Positions 44,049 through 53,623 of a stretch of 64,000 nucleotides of DNA are shown piece by piece. The position numbers were made by a program, and so were the translations under genes. Every line of letters begins with the position of its first letter. Position 1 is the stretch's first letter. The notes under the pieces are model-generated. The model searched no databases and was not told the DNA's origin. It saw only the letters and a list, made by a program, of their open reading frames with translations. Source of the stretch: Mycolicibacterium holsaticum DSM 44478 = JCM 12374 (GTDB lineage: Bacteria; Actinomycetota; Actinomycetes; Mycobacteriales; Mycobacteriaceae); contig NZ_CP080998.1 in NCBI RefSeq assembly GCF_019645835.1, positions 62,001 through 126,000 on the forward strand, in the 5' to 3' direction.

Positions 44049-44924
44049 ATGCGTGTTGGGTTGTTCATGTTCGCGACGTCCGAATCGGTGCACGTCGGCA
44101 AGCTGGCCAAACTGGCCGAAGATGCCGGTATCGAATCGATCTGGGTGCCCGAACATACCCACATCCCCGCCAGCCGCGATACCGCTCCCCCCTTGGGGCA
44201 GGCGGTTCCGAACAAGTACGGCAGGTTGTTCGATCCGCTGCTCGTGTTGACCGCCGCCGCGGTGTCGACTGACCGACTTCTGCTCGGAACGGCGGTGACC
44301 CTCACTGCTTGTCATCATCCGATCACTTTGGCCAAGCAGATCGCGACGGTCGACATGCTGTCGGGTGGTCGGCTGATGCTTGGCGTTGGCTCGGGATGGA
44401 ACCGCGAAGAACTGGCCAACCATGGTGTCGCATTCGACAGCCGGTGGCGGCGCGCGCGTGAGCACCTCAACGCGATGAAGACGATATGGGAGCACGACGA
44501 AGCCAGCTTTCACGGCGAGTGGGTGCACTTTGACCGAATCTGGTCATGGCCCAAGCCTGTTCAGTTGCCACATCCACCGGTGCTTTACGGCACCATCCAG
44601 CCCTCGAAGCTGGTGATCCGCGAGGCCGACGGCTGGTTGCCGCTATCGCTGGCGCACCCCGGTCAGCTGCGTGAGCGGATGGTCACGCTGAGACAGATGG
44701 CCGAAGACGCAGGACGGGATCCCGACGAACTCGACATCACGGTGATGTGTCTTGAACGGTCCGACCCCGACGTCCTTATCGAATATGCAGATGCGGGCGC
44801 GACACGAGTGGTGATCCGACCGCCCCTGGATTCGCTGGAGCGTTTCCGCGACTACTTGGCATCCTATGGGCAACTGCTTGCGCCGCGGACTCTCGCGACG
44901 ATCGCCGACCCGGTGAACGGGTGA
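44049..44924 (+). CDS. LLM-class F420-dependent oxidoreductase
   Basis: A 291-aa luciferase-like TIM-barrel enzyme. It shows GLFMFATSESVHVGKLAKLAE, ESIWVPEHTHIP, LLGTAVTLTACHHP, LAKQIATVDMLSGGRL and GVGSGWNREE, the order typical of F420-dependent LLM proteins of mycobacteria. It transfers hydride between F420 and an organic substrate (alcohol, ketone or enone). GTG 44046 or ATG 44049 is the start, with GGAG upstream. It is the first gene of the long operon; its stop overlaps the ALDH start (GTGA). Confidence 0.85.
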   Translation: MRVGLFMFATSESVHVGKLAKLAEDAGIESIWVPEHTHIPASRDTAPPLGQAVPNKYGRLFDPLLVLTAAAVSTDRLLLGTAVTLTACHHPITLAKQIATVDMLSGGRLMLGVGSGWNREELANHGVAFDSRWRRAREHLNAMKTIWEHDEASFHGEWVHFDRIWSWPKPVQLPHPPVLYGTIQPSKLVIREADGWLPLSLAHPGQLRERMVTLRQMAEDAGRDPDELDITVMCLERSDPDVLIEYADAGATRVVIRPPLDSLERFRDYLASYGQLLAPRTLATIADPVNG

Positions 44925-46354
44925 CTTCAATGAGCGCCCGAACTGACCATTGCATGACTATCGGCGGTAAACCGGTCGAGTCCGCGGGCCGGTTCGACGT
45001 GTTCGATCCCGCAACCGCGCAGCCGATCGCCGTGGCGCCTGCGTGCACACCCGATCAACTCGACGATGCCATGGACGCGGCCGAGGTCGCGTTACCGGAC
45101 TGGTCGGCAAACCTCGAAACGCGTCGCGAGTTGCTCGCTGAGGTGGCTGCGGCGCTGGAGGGCGCCGCGACCGACCTGGCTGTGGTGCTGACGGCCGAAC
45201 AGGGCAAGCCGCTCAAGCAGGCGCGCTACGAGTTCACCGCGGCCGCGCAATGGTTTCGCTACTACGCGGAACTGGTGCAGAAGCCCGACGTCTTCGACGA
45301 TGACGACACCGGCGCGGTGGAGGGCAACTACAAGCCGCTCGGTGTCGTCGCGGCAATCACCCCCTGGAATTTCCCCATTCTGCTGGCCAGCTGGAAACTG
45401 GCCCCTGCGTTGGCGGCCGGCAACACGGTGGTCCTCAAGCCGTCGCCGTTCACGCCGGTGGCCACCCTCGCGATGGGTGAACTACTGCGAGAGGTGTTGC
45501 CCCCGGGCGTACTCAACGTGATCAGCGGTGACGGTGCGCTCGGCGCACAGATGACCGCTCACCCAGCGGTCCGAAAGATCAGCTTCACCGGATCCGTTGC
45601 GACCGGCAAGAAAGTGGCGGCAGCGGCAGCCGCCGATCTCAAACACGCGACGCTCGAACTCGGTGGCAACGACGCAGCGATCGCTCTAGACGACGCGGAC
45701 CCGGATGCGATCGCCGACAAACTGTTCTGGGGCGCGATGATGAACTGCGGTCAGGCGTGCTCGGCCATCAAGCGGCTCTACGTGCCGGCACGTCGGGTCG
45801 ATGCGTACTTCGACGCGCTGGCCGACCGAGCCCGCACCGTGCGCGTCGGACCGGGCGCCGAACGCTCCTCGCAGCTGGGCCCCGTCAATAACGCTGCCCA
45901 ACACCAGCGGGTGATCGACTTGGTGGCTGACGCCGTCGCCCACGGTGCGCGCACAGTGTCGGGCAACGCACCCGAAACCGGCTATTTCCAGCCGGTTACG
46001 GTGCTGGCGGGTGTCGGCGACGGGGTGCGCATCGTCGACGAGGAACAGTTCGGCCCCGCGTTGCCTGTGATCGGCTACACCGACGAAGAGCAAGCCCTGC
46101 AGTGCGCCAACAACACCTCGTTCGGATTGTCGGGTTCGGTGTGGAGCGCAGATCCCGAACGAGCGGAAACGCTGGCTCGGCGACTGGAGTGCGGCACAGC
46201 CTGGGTCAACCAGCACCTCGTCCTCGCCCCGCACATCCCGTTCGGTGGGGTCAAGCACAGCGGTGTCGGCGTGGAAAACGGCTCGCTCGGACTGCGTGAA
46301 TTCACCCGGCTGCAAATCATCTGGCGTGCAGCGCCGGCGAATACACAGAAATAG
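44921..46354 (+). CDS. Aldehyde dehydrogenase 1
   Basis: A 477-aa NAD(P)-dependent aldehyde dehydrogenase. ITPWNFPILLASWKLAPALA (cofactor-binding region), SFTGSVATGKKVA, LELGGNDAAI (catalytic Glu) and NCGQACSAIKRL (nucleophilic Cys, about residue 279) are all conserved. It would oxidise an aldehyde, such as a product of oxidative cleavage, to the acid that the ligases activate. Start GTG 44921 is coupled to the previous stop. Confidence 0.9.
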   Translation: MTSMSARTDHCMTIGGKPVESAGRFDVFDPATAQPIAVAPACTPDQLDDAMDAAEVALPDWSANLETRRELLAEVAAALEGAATDLAVVLTAEQGKPLKQARYEFTAAAQWFRYYAELVQKPDVFDDDDTGAVEGNYKPLGVVAAITPWNFPILLASWKLAPALAAGNTVVLKPSPFTPVATLAMGELLREVLPPGVLNVISGDGALGAQMTAHPAVRKISFTGSVATGKKVAAAAAADLKHATLELGGNDAAIALDDADPDAIADKLFWGAMMNCGQACSAIKRLYVPARRVDAYFDALADRARTVRVGPGAERSSQLGPVNNAAQHQRVIDLVADAVAHGARTVSGNAPETGYFQPVTVLAGVGDGVRIVDEEQFGPALPVIGYTDEEQALQCANNTSFGLSGSVWSADPERAETLARRLECGTAWVNQHLVLAPHIPFGGVKHSGVGVENGSLGLREFTRLQIIWRAAPANTQK

Positions 46355-46371
46355 GAAAGGAAGTAGAAAAC

Positions 46372-47523
46372 TTGACGACGACGGATGAGAGCCTTGAAGC
46401 CGGCTCGTTCCCGCTGATCACCGATGAGACGCTGGGTGAGCTGAGGGCGCGGATCGGCCAACCCTTCGAGCGGCCGTACCCGCATGTCACAGAGGCCACC
46501 CGAGACTCGATCCGGCACTGGGCGTTGGGCATTGGTGACACCAATCCGCTCTGGCTCGAGCCCGACTACGCGGCGGACACCCGCTGGAAAGGGATCGTGG
46601 CGCCCGGCACCATGCTCTATGCGTTCGACCGGGTTGTCAGTGGTTATGTCACCGGAATGCCCGGCGTACACGCGATGTTCGCCGGCACAGACTGGAACTG
46701 GGCCCACCCCCTGCGACTTGGTGACACCGTCGAGGCATTTCCCATCCTCAAAGACCTACGCGACCTGGAGAGCAGGTTCTCCGGTCGCGCAGTCAAGCAG
46801 ACATATGAGGTGCGATTCGTCAACCAGGACGGTCTGGAGATCTGTCGCGCCGACTCGTGGTGTATCCGCACCCAGCGTGAGATTGCCCGGCGTCGTGCCG
46901 ATCGTAGCCACGTCGCGCCCTACCAGTGGAATACCGATGAGCTCGCCCGCATCGCCGAGCACTACGCGAACGAACGTCCGCGCGGCAAGGAGCCGCTGTA
47001 CTGGGACGAGGTGCAGCCTGGTGACCCGCTTCCGGTCGTGCTGAAAGGGCCGAGCACCGTAACCGGGTTTGTGGCGTTCACCCAGGGTTGGGGCAGCCTG
47101 TACGTCAAGGCACATGGTGTGGCATTCGATATGTTCCGCGCTCATCCAGCCCTGGGCATCCTCAACCAGCAGGGTGTGCCCGAGCCACCCGAGCGGGTGC
47201 ACTGGGATAACGACCTGGCGCAGCGTGTCGGTGTGCCGGCCGCCTACGACTACGGACCGGAGCGGGTGTCCTGGCTCGGACATCTGATGACGAATTGGAT
47301 CGGTGACAACGGATTTCTGCGCCGGCTCAACGTGCAAGTGCGGCACCACAACATCATCGGCGACTTGACGACCTGCGAGGGCACCGTAACGCGCAAGTGG
47401 ATCGACGGCGTTAGGCACCTGGTGGAAGTTGACGTCCGCGGGATCAACCAGAACGGCGAGACCACCGCCGCCGGCGTTGCCGTGGCAGAGCTACCCAGCA
47501 AGTCAGCGGAGCTCGACTTGTGA
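46372..47523 (+). CDS. MaoC-like double-hotdog hydratase
   Basis: A 383-aa protein with two hotdog domains. The first (about residues 25-170) has the MaoC-N/FAS1-dehydratase-like motif ALGIGDTNPLW, with Trp where hydratase-2 enzymes have His. The second (about 200-370) has VHWDNDLAQRVGVPAAYDYG, where a His/Asp pair suits a hydratase active site. It probably hydrates an enoyl-CoA made by the FadE pair. TTG 46372 is the start, with GGAAG 9 nt before. Its stop overlaps the ligase start. Confidence 0.75.
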   Translation: MTTTDESLEAGSFPLITDETLGELRARIGQPFERPYPHVTEATRDSIRHWALGIGDTNPLWLEPDYAADTRWKGIVAPGTMLYAFDRVVSGYVTGMPGVHAMFAGTDWNWAHPLRLGDTVEAFPILKDLRDLESRFSGRAVKQTYEVRFVNQDGLEICRADSWCIRTQREIARRRADRSHVAPYQWNTDELARIAEHYANERPRGKEPLYWDEVQPGDPLPVVLKGPSTVTGFVAFTQGWGSLYVKAHGVAFDMFRAHPALGILNQQGVPEPPERVHWDNDLAQRVGVPAAYDYGPERVSWLGHLMTNWIGDNGFLRRLNVQVRHHNIIGDLTTCEGTVTRKWIDGVRHLVEVDVRGINQNGETTAAGVAVAELPSKSAELDL

Positions 47524-49130
47524 GCAGGCTGATCGTCGGAGAACTGCCCCGCGTCAACGCCGAGCGTGACGCGGGCGGGGTGGCCTACATCCACGACGAC
47601 CGGGTATGGACGTGGGCCGAGATCGAGGGCCGGGTGAATGCGTTGGCGCACGCGCTGCGCGGTGACATCGGTCTGGACGAAGGCGAAGTGGTGGCCATTC
47701 TCGCCGAGAATCGGCCGGAGCATATGGAGCTGATGTTCGCAGCTTCACGGGCGAAAGTCGTTCACTCAGCGCTGAAAACCCGCTCCTCGATGAACGAGAT
47801 GATGCGGCAGTTCGACGACGCCGCAGTTGCAGTTCTGCTGGTCGGACCCGGCTTCGAAGAACGCGCCACCAGCATCGCTGAACATCGGTCGGTGCAGCTG
47901 ATCGGGCTGGATGGCGCCGGGGTCGGTGACCCCTACGACAAGCTGCTCACGGCGCAGCCGACCACGCCCGCGCCCTCGCACCAGGATGCCGAGGCCGTTT
48001 ATTCCATCATGTACACCTCCGGCTCCACCGGGGAGCCCAAAGGCGTTCCCGTGAGCAGCCGCAACGAGTTCTACTACGCGTGGACGATCGCGTGGAGCAT
48101 CGAATCCAATCCCCGTGACGTCATCATCAACGTGTTGCCGCTGGTGCACCGTGGTGGCCAGTACATCGTCATGTGCGCCGCGCTGCTGGGCCAACCGATG
48201 GTGCTCAGCTCGCCTGACCCCCAACAGATGCTGCAGGCGATCGCCAAGCACCGAGTGACCGTCGCAATCCTGGTTCCCACCGTCGCGCAACGGATGATCG
48301 ACCTGGTGGAATCCGACCCGGACTCCTACGACGTGTCGTCGATGCGGCATTTCCTGGTCGGCTCCTCGGCGGTGTCACCCGCGCTTGCCACCCGGTTGCT
48401 GACACACACGCCGGCTCAGATCAGCCAGATCGGCGGCAGCAGCGAGGGCGCCGTCACACTCGCCCTGCTGGCGCACGACTACCGCAGCATCGTGGCCGAG
48501 CCCGGGTTGGCCCACCGGGCGTCATCGGTGGGCCGACCCGCACCCGGTGTGCGCGTCGCGATCGTCGATGAAAACGACGAATTCCTCGGAGACAACGAAG
48601 TTGGTGAGCTGGTCTACCAGGGCGACATGTTCATCCAGTCCTATTGGGGCAAACCGGACCTGAGCGCACACACCTGGCGCAACGGCTGGTTTCACTCCGG
48701 AGACCTGGGCTATCGCGATGCCCACGGTTACTACTACTACAAAGACCGGTTGTTCGGGCGGATCAAGACCGGTGCGGAGACCGTATTCTCCCGCGAGGTA
48801 GAGCAGGTGCTGGCCTGTCATCCCGCCGTTGCCGAAGTCGCCGTCGTGGGCGTTCCCGACGATCATTGGGGGGAGGCGGTCACCGCCGCTGTCGTGACCG
48901 TGCCGCCCGTCGAATCCGAAACCACCGGCGAGGAACTGGCCGGCGAGCTCGCCGGGCTCGTCCGAAACGAACTCGCGCGATTCAAGGTGCCGAAGACCAT
49001 TGTGTTCACCGCGGCCCTGCCCAAGACATCGTTGCTCAAAGTGCCCTACGGCGAGCTCAAGCAGGCCCTGATCGACGGGTCGCTGCCCGCCGCCATCTCC
49101 ATCGCAACCAGCTCGGACAGGAGACGCTGA
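47520..49130 (+). CDS. Acyl-CoA ligase (AMP-binding, FadD-type) 2
   Basis: A 536-aa adenylate-forming enzyme: IMYTSGSTGEPKGVPV (P-loop), IGGSSEGAVT (in place of the YGxTE motif), NGWFHSGDLGYRD and a C-terminal Lys in LPKTSLLKVPYGEL. The changed central motif separates it from ligase 1, so the two probably activate different acids of one pathway. Start GTG 47520 overlaps the MaoC-like stop (GTGA). Confidence 0.88.
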   Translation: MSRLIVGELPRVNAERDAGGVAYIHDDRVWTWAEIEGRVNALAHALRGDIGLDEGEVVAILAENRPEHMELMFAASRAKVVHSALKTRSSMNEMMRQFDDAAVAVLLVGPGFEERATSIAEHRSVQLIGLDGAGVGDPYDKLLTAQPTTPAPSHQDAEAVYSIMYTSGSTGEPKGVPVSSRNEFYYAWTIAWSIESNPRDVIINVLPLVHRGGQYIVMCAALLGQPMVLSSPDPQQMLQAIAKHRVTVAILVPTVAQRMIDLVESDPDSYDVSSMRHFLVGSSAVSPALATRLLTHTPAQISQIGGSSEGAVTLALLAHDYRSIVAEPGLAHRASSVGRPAPGVRVAIVDENDEFLGDNEVGELVYQGDMFIQSYWGKPDLSAHTWRNGWFHSGDLGYRDAHGYYYYKDRLFGRIKTGAETVFSREVEQVLACHPAVAEVAVVGVPDDHWGEAVTAAVVTVPPVESETTGEELAGELAGLVRNELARFKVPKTIVFTAALPKTSLLKVPYGELKQALIDGSLPAAISIATSSDRRR

Positions 49131-50311
49131 TGAAGGACTCCGAACTTGCGGAACTGTTGCCGCACTGGGACACCTATGAGCCGGAGCACGAAAAGGTCCG
49201 CCACGAGATCATGCGGTATGCCAGGCAGAACCAGCCCGTGGCATGGACCGACGCGCTCGGTGGAACGTGGTTGGTGACGCGATTCGAGGAGGTCCAGCAG
49301 GTCGCTCTGGACTGGGAGACGTTCTCCTCCCAGGACGCCATACCGTTCGGAATCCCGTTGCGCATCTGCCCCATCGACGCCGACCCGCCGTTGCAGACAG
49401 CGCTGCGACACATGCTCAACCCACTGTTCAGTCGCAGCTACCTGTACCGCTACGTCCCGATGATGAACAAGCTGGCCGCCGATCTGGTCGACGCCTGGGC
49501 GCACAAGGGATCCGTCGAGTTGGCCAACGAATTCGCCGCCCCCTACGTCGGCACCATCCTGATGAACATCGTCATGGGTGAGATGGCTCCCGAGCAGAGC
49601 GAACGCGTCACCAAGGCGGTCATCGGCTGTGCCCATGAGGGCACCCCGGAAAACTTCATGGCGCTGGTGGAGGCGTCGATGGAGCGGTTGGAGACCGCCA
49701 AGGCAGACCCGGACAACGCTTCACCGGTGCTCAGGGGAATCCTCGATTGCACGGTCGATGGACGTCCCCTCGACGAAGAAGAGCGTTTGGGCGTACTGAA
49801 CATATTATTCCTGGGCGGCCTGGACACCACCCGTGCGGCGATCACCATGATCGCACTTCGCGTGGCCACCCAGCCCGGCATCGAACAGCGGCTACGTGAT
49901 CCGCATTGGGTCCGTCAAGACCTTGACGAGTTTCTCCGAATCGACTCACCGGTCGCCACTTTCGGCCGCGTCGCCACCAAAGACACTCAGCTGGCGGGCG
50001 TGCAGATCAAGAAGGGGCAGCGGTTGCTGCTGCGCTACGACTCGGCCAACCGCGACGAGACACGCTTTCCTGAACCCGACACACTGATTTTCGACGACAA
50101 ATCGCGTCGCCCTACGCATACGGCGTTCAGCCTGGGCATTCACCGCTGTGTCGGCTCCAACCTCGCCCGGTTGCAGATTCCCATCGCGTGGGAGAACATC
50201 TTGAGCCGGATCACCAACCTGCGCCTGGATGCCGACCCGCGCGACATCGTCTGGGAGCCAGGGCTGTCCAACGGTCCGAGCACCGTCCCGCTGACCTTCG
50301 AGACGTTATGA
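49130..50311 (+). CDS. Cytochrome P450
   Basis: A 393-aa soluble bacterial-type P450. The heme Cys is Cys340 in FSLGIHRCVGSNLAR, the I-helix is GGLDTTRAAI (residues 229-238, with DTT at the oxygen-binding kink) and the ExxR pair is Glu267/Arg270. A CxxHGxC ferredoxin two genes downstream is the likely electron donor. It hydroxylates a hydrophobic substrate of the island. It overlaps the upstream stop by 1 nt and the downstream ATG by 4 nt. Confidence 0.93.
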   Translation: MKDSELAELLPHWDTYEPEHEKVRHEIMRYARQNQPVAWTDALGGTWLVTRFEEVQQVALDWETFSSQDAIPFGIPLRICPIDADPPLQTALRHMLNPLFSRSYLYRYVPMMNKLAADLVDAWAHKGSVELANEFAAPYVGTILMNIVMGEMAPEQSERVTKAVIGCAHEGTPENFMALVEASMERLETAKADPDNASPVLRGILDCTVDGRPLDEEERLGVLNILFLGGLDTTRAAITMIALRVATQPGIEQRLRDPHWVRQDLDEFLRIDSPVATFGRVATKDTQLAGVQIKKGQRLLLRYDSANRDETRFPEPDTLIFDDKSRRPTHTAFSLGIHRCVGSNLARLQIPIAWENILSRITNLRLDADPRDIVWEPGLSNGPSTVPLTFETL

Positions 50312-51873
50312 GCGCCCAGGCGACGGCTGCCACGCGAACGGAGGCACGGCACACACGCATAGAAGTGGTGTCGCCGGCGACCGGCCGCGTCGTCGGTGTC
50401 GTACCGGTGAACAGCCGGGAGGATGTCGCGGCGACCGCGGCCGAACTACGTGCGGCCCAGCCGGAATGGGAGGCGCGCGGTCCAGGCGGACGAAAAGTGG
50501 TGCTGCGGAGGTTCCTTGACTGGATCCTCGACAACGAACAAAGCCTTGTCGAGACCATTCAGGCGGAGTCGGGAAAGTCGTGGGGGGATGCGTCGCTGGA
50601 GATCATCATGGCGGTCGACACCATCAACTACTACGTCAAGAACGTGTCGAAGTTCATGGCCGACCGTACGGTCTCACCTGCCGGACTGGCCAACCTGACC
50701 AAGAAGCTGACCGTACAGTACCGACCGTATCCGTTAGTCGGCGTGATCACCCCGTGGAACGGTCCGCTGGCCGGCCCGATCATGGACGGGGTTGCTGCGC
50801 TGTTGGCAGGCGCCGCAGTGGCGTTCAAACCCTCGGAGGTCACACCGCTGACCTGGTCCGCCGCGGCCCGCGGATGGCGGGACATCGGTGCTCCAACGGT
50901 TTTGGCGTGTGTCAATGGCTACGGTGACGTCGGCCAGGCGGTGGTCGACGAGGTCGACATGGTGATGTTCACCGGTTCGACCGCCACCGGCCGGGCGATC
51001 GCCACCCGCGCCGGAGAGCGGCTGATTCCGTGCAGCCTCGAATTGGGCGGCAAGGACGCCATGATCGTGTGCGCCGACGCGAACCTTCCGCGAGCGGCGA
51101 AGGCCGCGGCATGGGGTGCGATGTTCAACTCAGGCCAGATCTGTGTTTCGGTGGAGCGAGCCTACGTCGTTGCCGATGTGTATGACAGGTTCGTTGATCT
51201 GGTCGCCAGCGAGGTCGGCGCCCTGCGACACGGAACCGATGCGCCGGGCAGCTTCTCATCGGATGTGGGCGCGATGGCCACCGCCGCGCAACTGGACACC
51301 GTCGAACGCCATGTCGCCGACGCCGTCGCCAAAGGGGCTCACGTGCTGATCGGAGGGCATCGCCGCGAGCCCGGCCTGTACTTCGAGCCGACTGTGCTCA
51401 CCGACGTGGACCACTCGATGCTGTGCATGCGCGAAGAGACATTCGGTCCGACACTGCCGATCATGAAAGTCGACACCGAAGATCACGCCGTCGAGCTCGC
51501 CAACGACTGCGTGTACGGGCTGGGCTCCAGCATCTGGACACGTGATCATTCTCGTGCACATCGCCTTTCACGACGTATCGAGGCTGGCGCGGTGAACATC
51601 AACAATGCGCTGGCCACCACCTTTCAGATGACCACCCCGATGAGCGGATGGAAACAGTCGGGCCTGGGACAGCGGTTCGACGGCGCCGCGGGCATGTTGA
51701 AGTTCTGTCGCCCCAAGACCGTGCTGTCCGAACGCATCGAGCTCCCGTCGGAGCCACTGTGGTACCCGTACCGCCGCCGCGTCAGCACCTCGATAGCACG
51801 GCTGGTGCGGCTCACAGGCGCACACGACTGGCGGCGCCGTCTCACCACGCGCACGAAGGAAGGCTCAACGTGA
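50308..51873 (+). CDS. Aldehyde dehydrogenase 2
   Basis: A 521-aa aldehyde dehydrogenase: GVITPWNGPLAGPIMDGVAA, MFTGSTATGRAIA, LELGGKDAMI (Glu) and NSGQICVSVERA (Cys). About 45 residues longer than ALDH 1, with a basic C-terminal tail (SLVPYRRR-like, ending TTRTKEGST). It sits between the P450 and its ferredoxin, so it probably oxidises an aldehyde formed by P450/alcohol dehydrogenase steps (inference). Overlaps on both sides by 4 nt. Confidence 0.9.
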   Translation: MSAQATAATRTEARHTRIEVVSPATGRVVGVVPVNSREDVAATAAELRAAQPEWEARGPGGRKVVLRRFLDWILDNEQSLVETIQAESGKSWGDASLEIIMAVDTINYYVKNVSKFMADRTVSPAGLANLTKKLTVQYRPYPLVGVITPWNGPLAGPIMDGVAALLAGAAVAFKPSEVTPLTWSAAARGWRDIGAPTVLACVNGYGDVGQAVVDEVDMVMFTGSTATGRAIATRAGERLIPCSLELGGKDAMIVCADANLPRAAKAAAWGAMFNSGQICVSVERAYVVADVYDRFVDLVASEVGALRHGTDAPGSFSSDVGAMATAAQLDTVERHVADAVAKGAHVLIGGHRREPGLYFEPTVLTDVDHSMLCMREETFGPTLPIMKVDTEDHAVELANDCVYGLGSSIWTRDHSRAHRLSRRIEAGAVNINNALATTFQMTTPMSGWKQSGLGQRFDGAAGMLKFCRPKTVLSERIELPSEPLWYPYRRRVSTSIARLVRLTGAHDWRRRLTTRTKEGST

Positions 51874-52070
51874 CCAAAGCCGTCAAAGCCTTCGTCGACA
51901 GCCGACATTGCCACGGGCACGGACGCTGCGAGATCATCGCGCCGCAAATCTTCGCCGTCGGCGACGACGGCATCAGCAGGGTGCTCGTCGGCGAGATCGC
52001 CCCTGCCCACCTCACCGACGCGCAGGAGGCAGTAGACAGCTGCCCCGAGCAGGCAATCACGCTGGAGTGA
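51870..52070 (+). CDS. Small 3Fe-4S-type ferredoxin (CxxHGxC)
   Basis: A 66-aa ferredoxin. The first cluster motif is CHGHGRC (CxxHGxC, His replacing one Cys) and the last ligand is in SCPEQAI. This non-standard type is common next to mycobacterial P450 genes and serves as their redox partner. GTG 51870 overlaps the ALDH stop. It is present in the same operon as the P450, two genes on. Confidence 0.9.
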   Translation: MTKAVKAFVDSRHCHGHGRCEIIAPQIFAVGDDGISRVLVGEIAPAHLTDAQEAVDSCPEQAITLE

Positions 52071-52098
52071 CCACTAATTCGGATCAAGGAGGATGGCG

Positions 52099-52488
52099 AT
52101 GACAGTAAAGTTCGGAACCCTGTCGTTCTACGAGGTGATGGCAGAGCAGCTCAACAACGATCTGGAGTGGAAGGACATCGGCAAGAACCTGTCCTACGCA
52201 ATGGTTTACAACTACGAAGCGCCCTTGGAGGGTTCGTTCTACACGAAATTCGACAATGGTGAGGTTGTCGAGGTTCGCGAAGCATCGCCTGTGGACATCG
52301 AGAATGCAGACTTCGTCATCAGCGGCTCCAGCGACGTGTGGAAGGACTGCTTCACCGACGCCATCAACCCGACCGTGGCGATGACCCGCGGCAAACTGCG
52401 AGTCCGCGGCAAAATGACGCAGTTGCTGAAGAACATGGCCGCATTCCAGTACGTCATCACCGCGATGAAGCGCGTCGACTTCGAGTGA
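52099..52488 (+). CDS. Small SCP2 sterol-carrier-like protein
   Basis: A 129-aa protein resembling the SCP2 lipid-binding fold (strand-rich N-terminus, GSFYTKFDNGEVVEV, ADFVISGSSDVWKDCF, then MTRGKLRVRGKMTQLLKNMAAF). It likely carries or presents a hydrophobic substrate or acyl-CoA. ATG 52099 is preferred because AAGGAGG (52087-52092) precedes it by 6 nt; ATG 52093 touches that site. It lies in the P450-ADH part of the operon. Confidence 0.78.
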   Translation: MTVKFGTLSFYEVMAEQLNNDLEWKDIGKNLSYAMVYNYEAPLEGSFYTKFDNGEVVEVREASPVDIENADFVISGSSDVWKDCFTDAINPTVAMTRGKLRVRGKMTQLLKNMAAFQYVITAMKRVDFE

Positions 52489-52504
52489 CCGGGCGGATAA
52501 CAAC

Positions 52505-53623
52505 GTGAGCATCAAGTCCAGAGCCGCAGTGCTGTTCGAGTCGCCAGGAGAGTGGGACATCGTCGAAGTGGAGGTCGATGAACCGCGCGCAAACGAAGTG
52601 CTGGTGCGTTACGTCTCGGCGGGACTCTGCCACTCCGACGACCATGTCGCCAAAGGTGATGTTCCGTCGGCGCACTACCCGTACTGCGGCGGACACGAGG
52701 GCGCAGGAGTCATCGAGGCCATCGGCCCCGGCGTGACCGATCTCAAGGTGGGCGACCATGTGGTGGCCAGCTTCCTGCCGCCTTGCGGCCGGTGCAGATG
52801 GTGTGCGGGCGGGCAGCAAAACCTCTGCGACAACGGCGCGTTCATGATGCTCGGCACCCAACTCGACGGAACGTTTCGACTCCACCACGGTGGCCACGAC
52901 GTGGCCCAGGCATCGTTGGTGTCCACTTTCTCCGAATACAGCATCATGCCCGAGGCCGCGGCGATCGTCATCGACGACGACATCCCGCTTGAGGTGGCGT
53001 GTCTGGTGGGCTGCGGGGTGCCGACGGGGTGGGGTTCAGCGGTCAACGCCGCCGCGGTGCGCCCCGGCGACATCGTCATCGTCATGGGCGTGGGCGGCGT
53101 GGGCATCAACGCCGTACAGGGTGCCAACCACGCGGGCGCTGCACGCATCATCGCCGTCGACCCTGTGCAGTTCAAACGCGACAGCGCTATGAAATTCGGT
53201 GCCACGGACGCGGTGGAGAACATCATCCAGGCCACTGAGTTGGCGCTGTCGCTGACCAACGGCCAAGGTGCCGACTCGGCCGTGGTGACCGTCGGAGTCG
53301 CCACCGGCGACCATGTCGGCCAGGCCTTTTCCGCGATCCGAAAAGGAGGCACGGTAGTACTGACGGCGGCGGCCAACATCGATGCCGACACCATGCCGGT
53401 CAACCTCCTCGAACTCACCATGTATCAAAAGCGAGTTCAAGGTGCTCTGTTCGGAATGTCCTCACCCACGCGTGATATCCCGAAGTTCCTGGACCTTTAC
53501 CGTCAGGGATATCTCGCACTGGACGAGCTGGTCAGCCAACGGTACCGGCTCGACGAAATCAACCAGGGCTATGCCGACATGCATGCCGGCACCAACTTGC
53601 GAGGTGTCATTGACTTCCGTTGA
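52505..53623 (+). CDS. NDMA-type zinc alcohol dehydrogenase
   Basis: A 372-aa medium-chain dehydrogenase. Catalytic zinc ligands are in GLCHSDDH and GGHEGAG, the structural zinc in [16 protein letters not shown], and the NAD site is [12 protein letters not shown]. The protein resembles actinobacterial NDMA-dependent alcohol dehydrogenases, which hold NAD(H) tightly and depend on mycofactocin for turnover in mycobacteria. It would oxidise an alcohol formed by the P450. GTG 52505 is the start; its end overlaps the thiolase start by about 20 nt. Confidence 0.82.
   Translation: MSIKSRAAVLFESPGEWDIVEVEVDEPRANEVLVRYVSAGLCHSDDHVAKGDVPSAHYPYCGGHEGAGVIEAIGPGVTDLKVGDHVVASFLPPCGRCRWCAGGQQNLCDNGAFMMLGTQLDGTFRLHHGGHDVAQASLVSTFSEYSIMPEAAAIVIDDDIPLEVACLVGCGVPTGWGSAVNAAAVRPGDIVIVMGVGGVGINAVQGANHAGAARIIAVDPVQFKRDSAMKFGATDAVENIIQATELALSLTNGQGADSAVVTVGVATGDHVGQAFSAIRKGGTVVLTAAANIDADTMPVNLLELTMYQKRVQGALFGMSSPTRDIPKFLDLYRQGYLALDELVSQRYRLDEINQGYADMHAGTNLRGVIDFR

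Noticed and set aside
42281..49130. The two acyl-CoA ligases as a recent duplication
   Set aside because: Their key motifs differ (SYGLTEMSG versus IGGSSEGAVT), and lengths and flanks differ, so they are old and separate family members.
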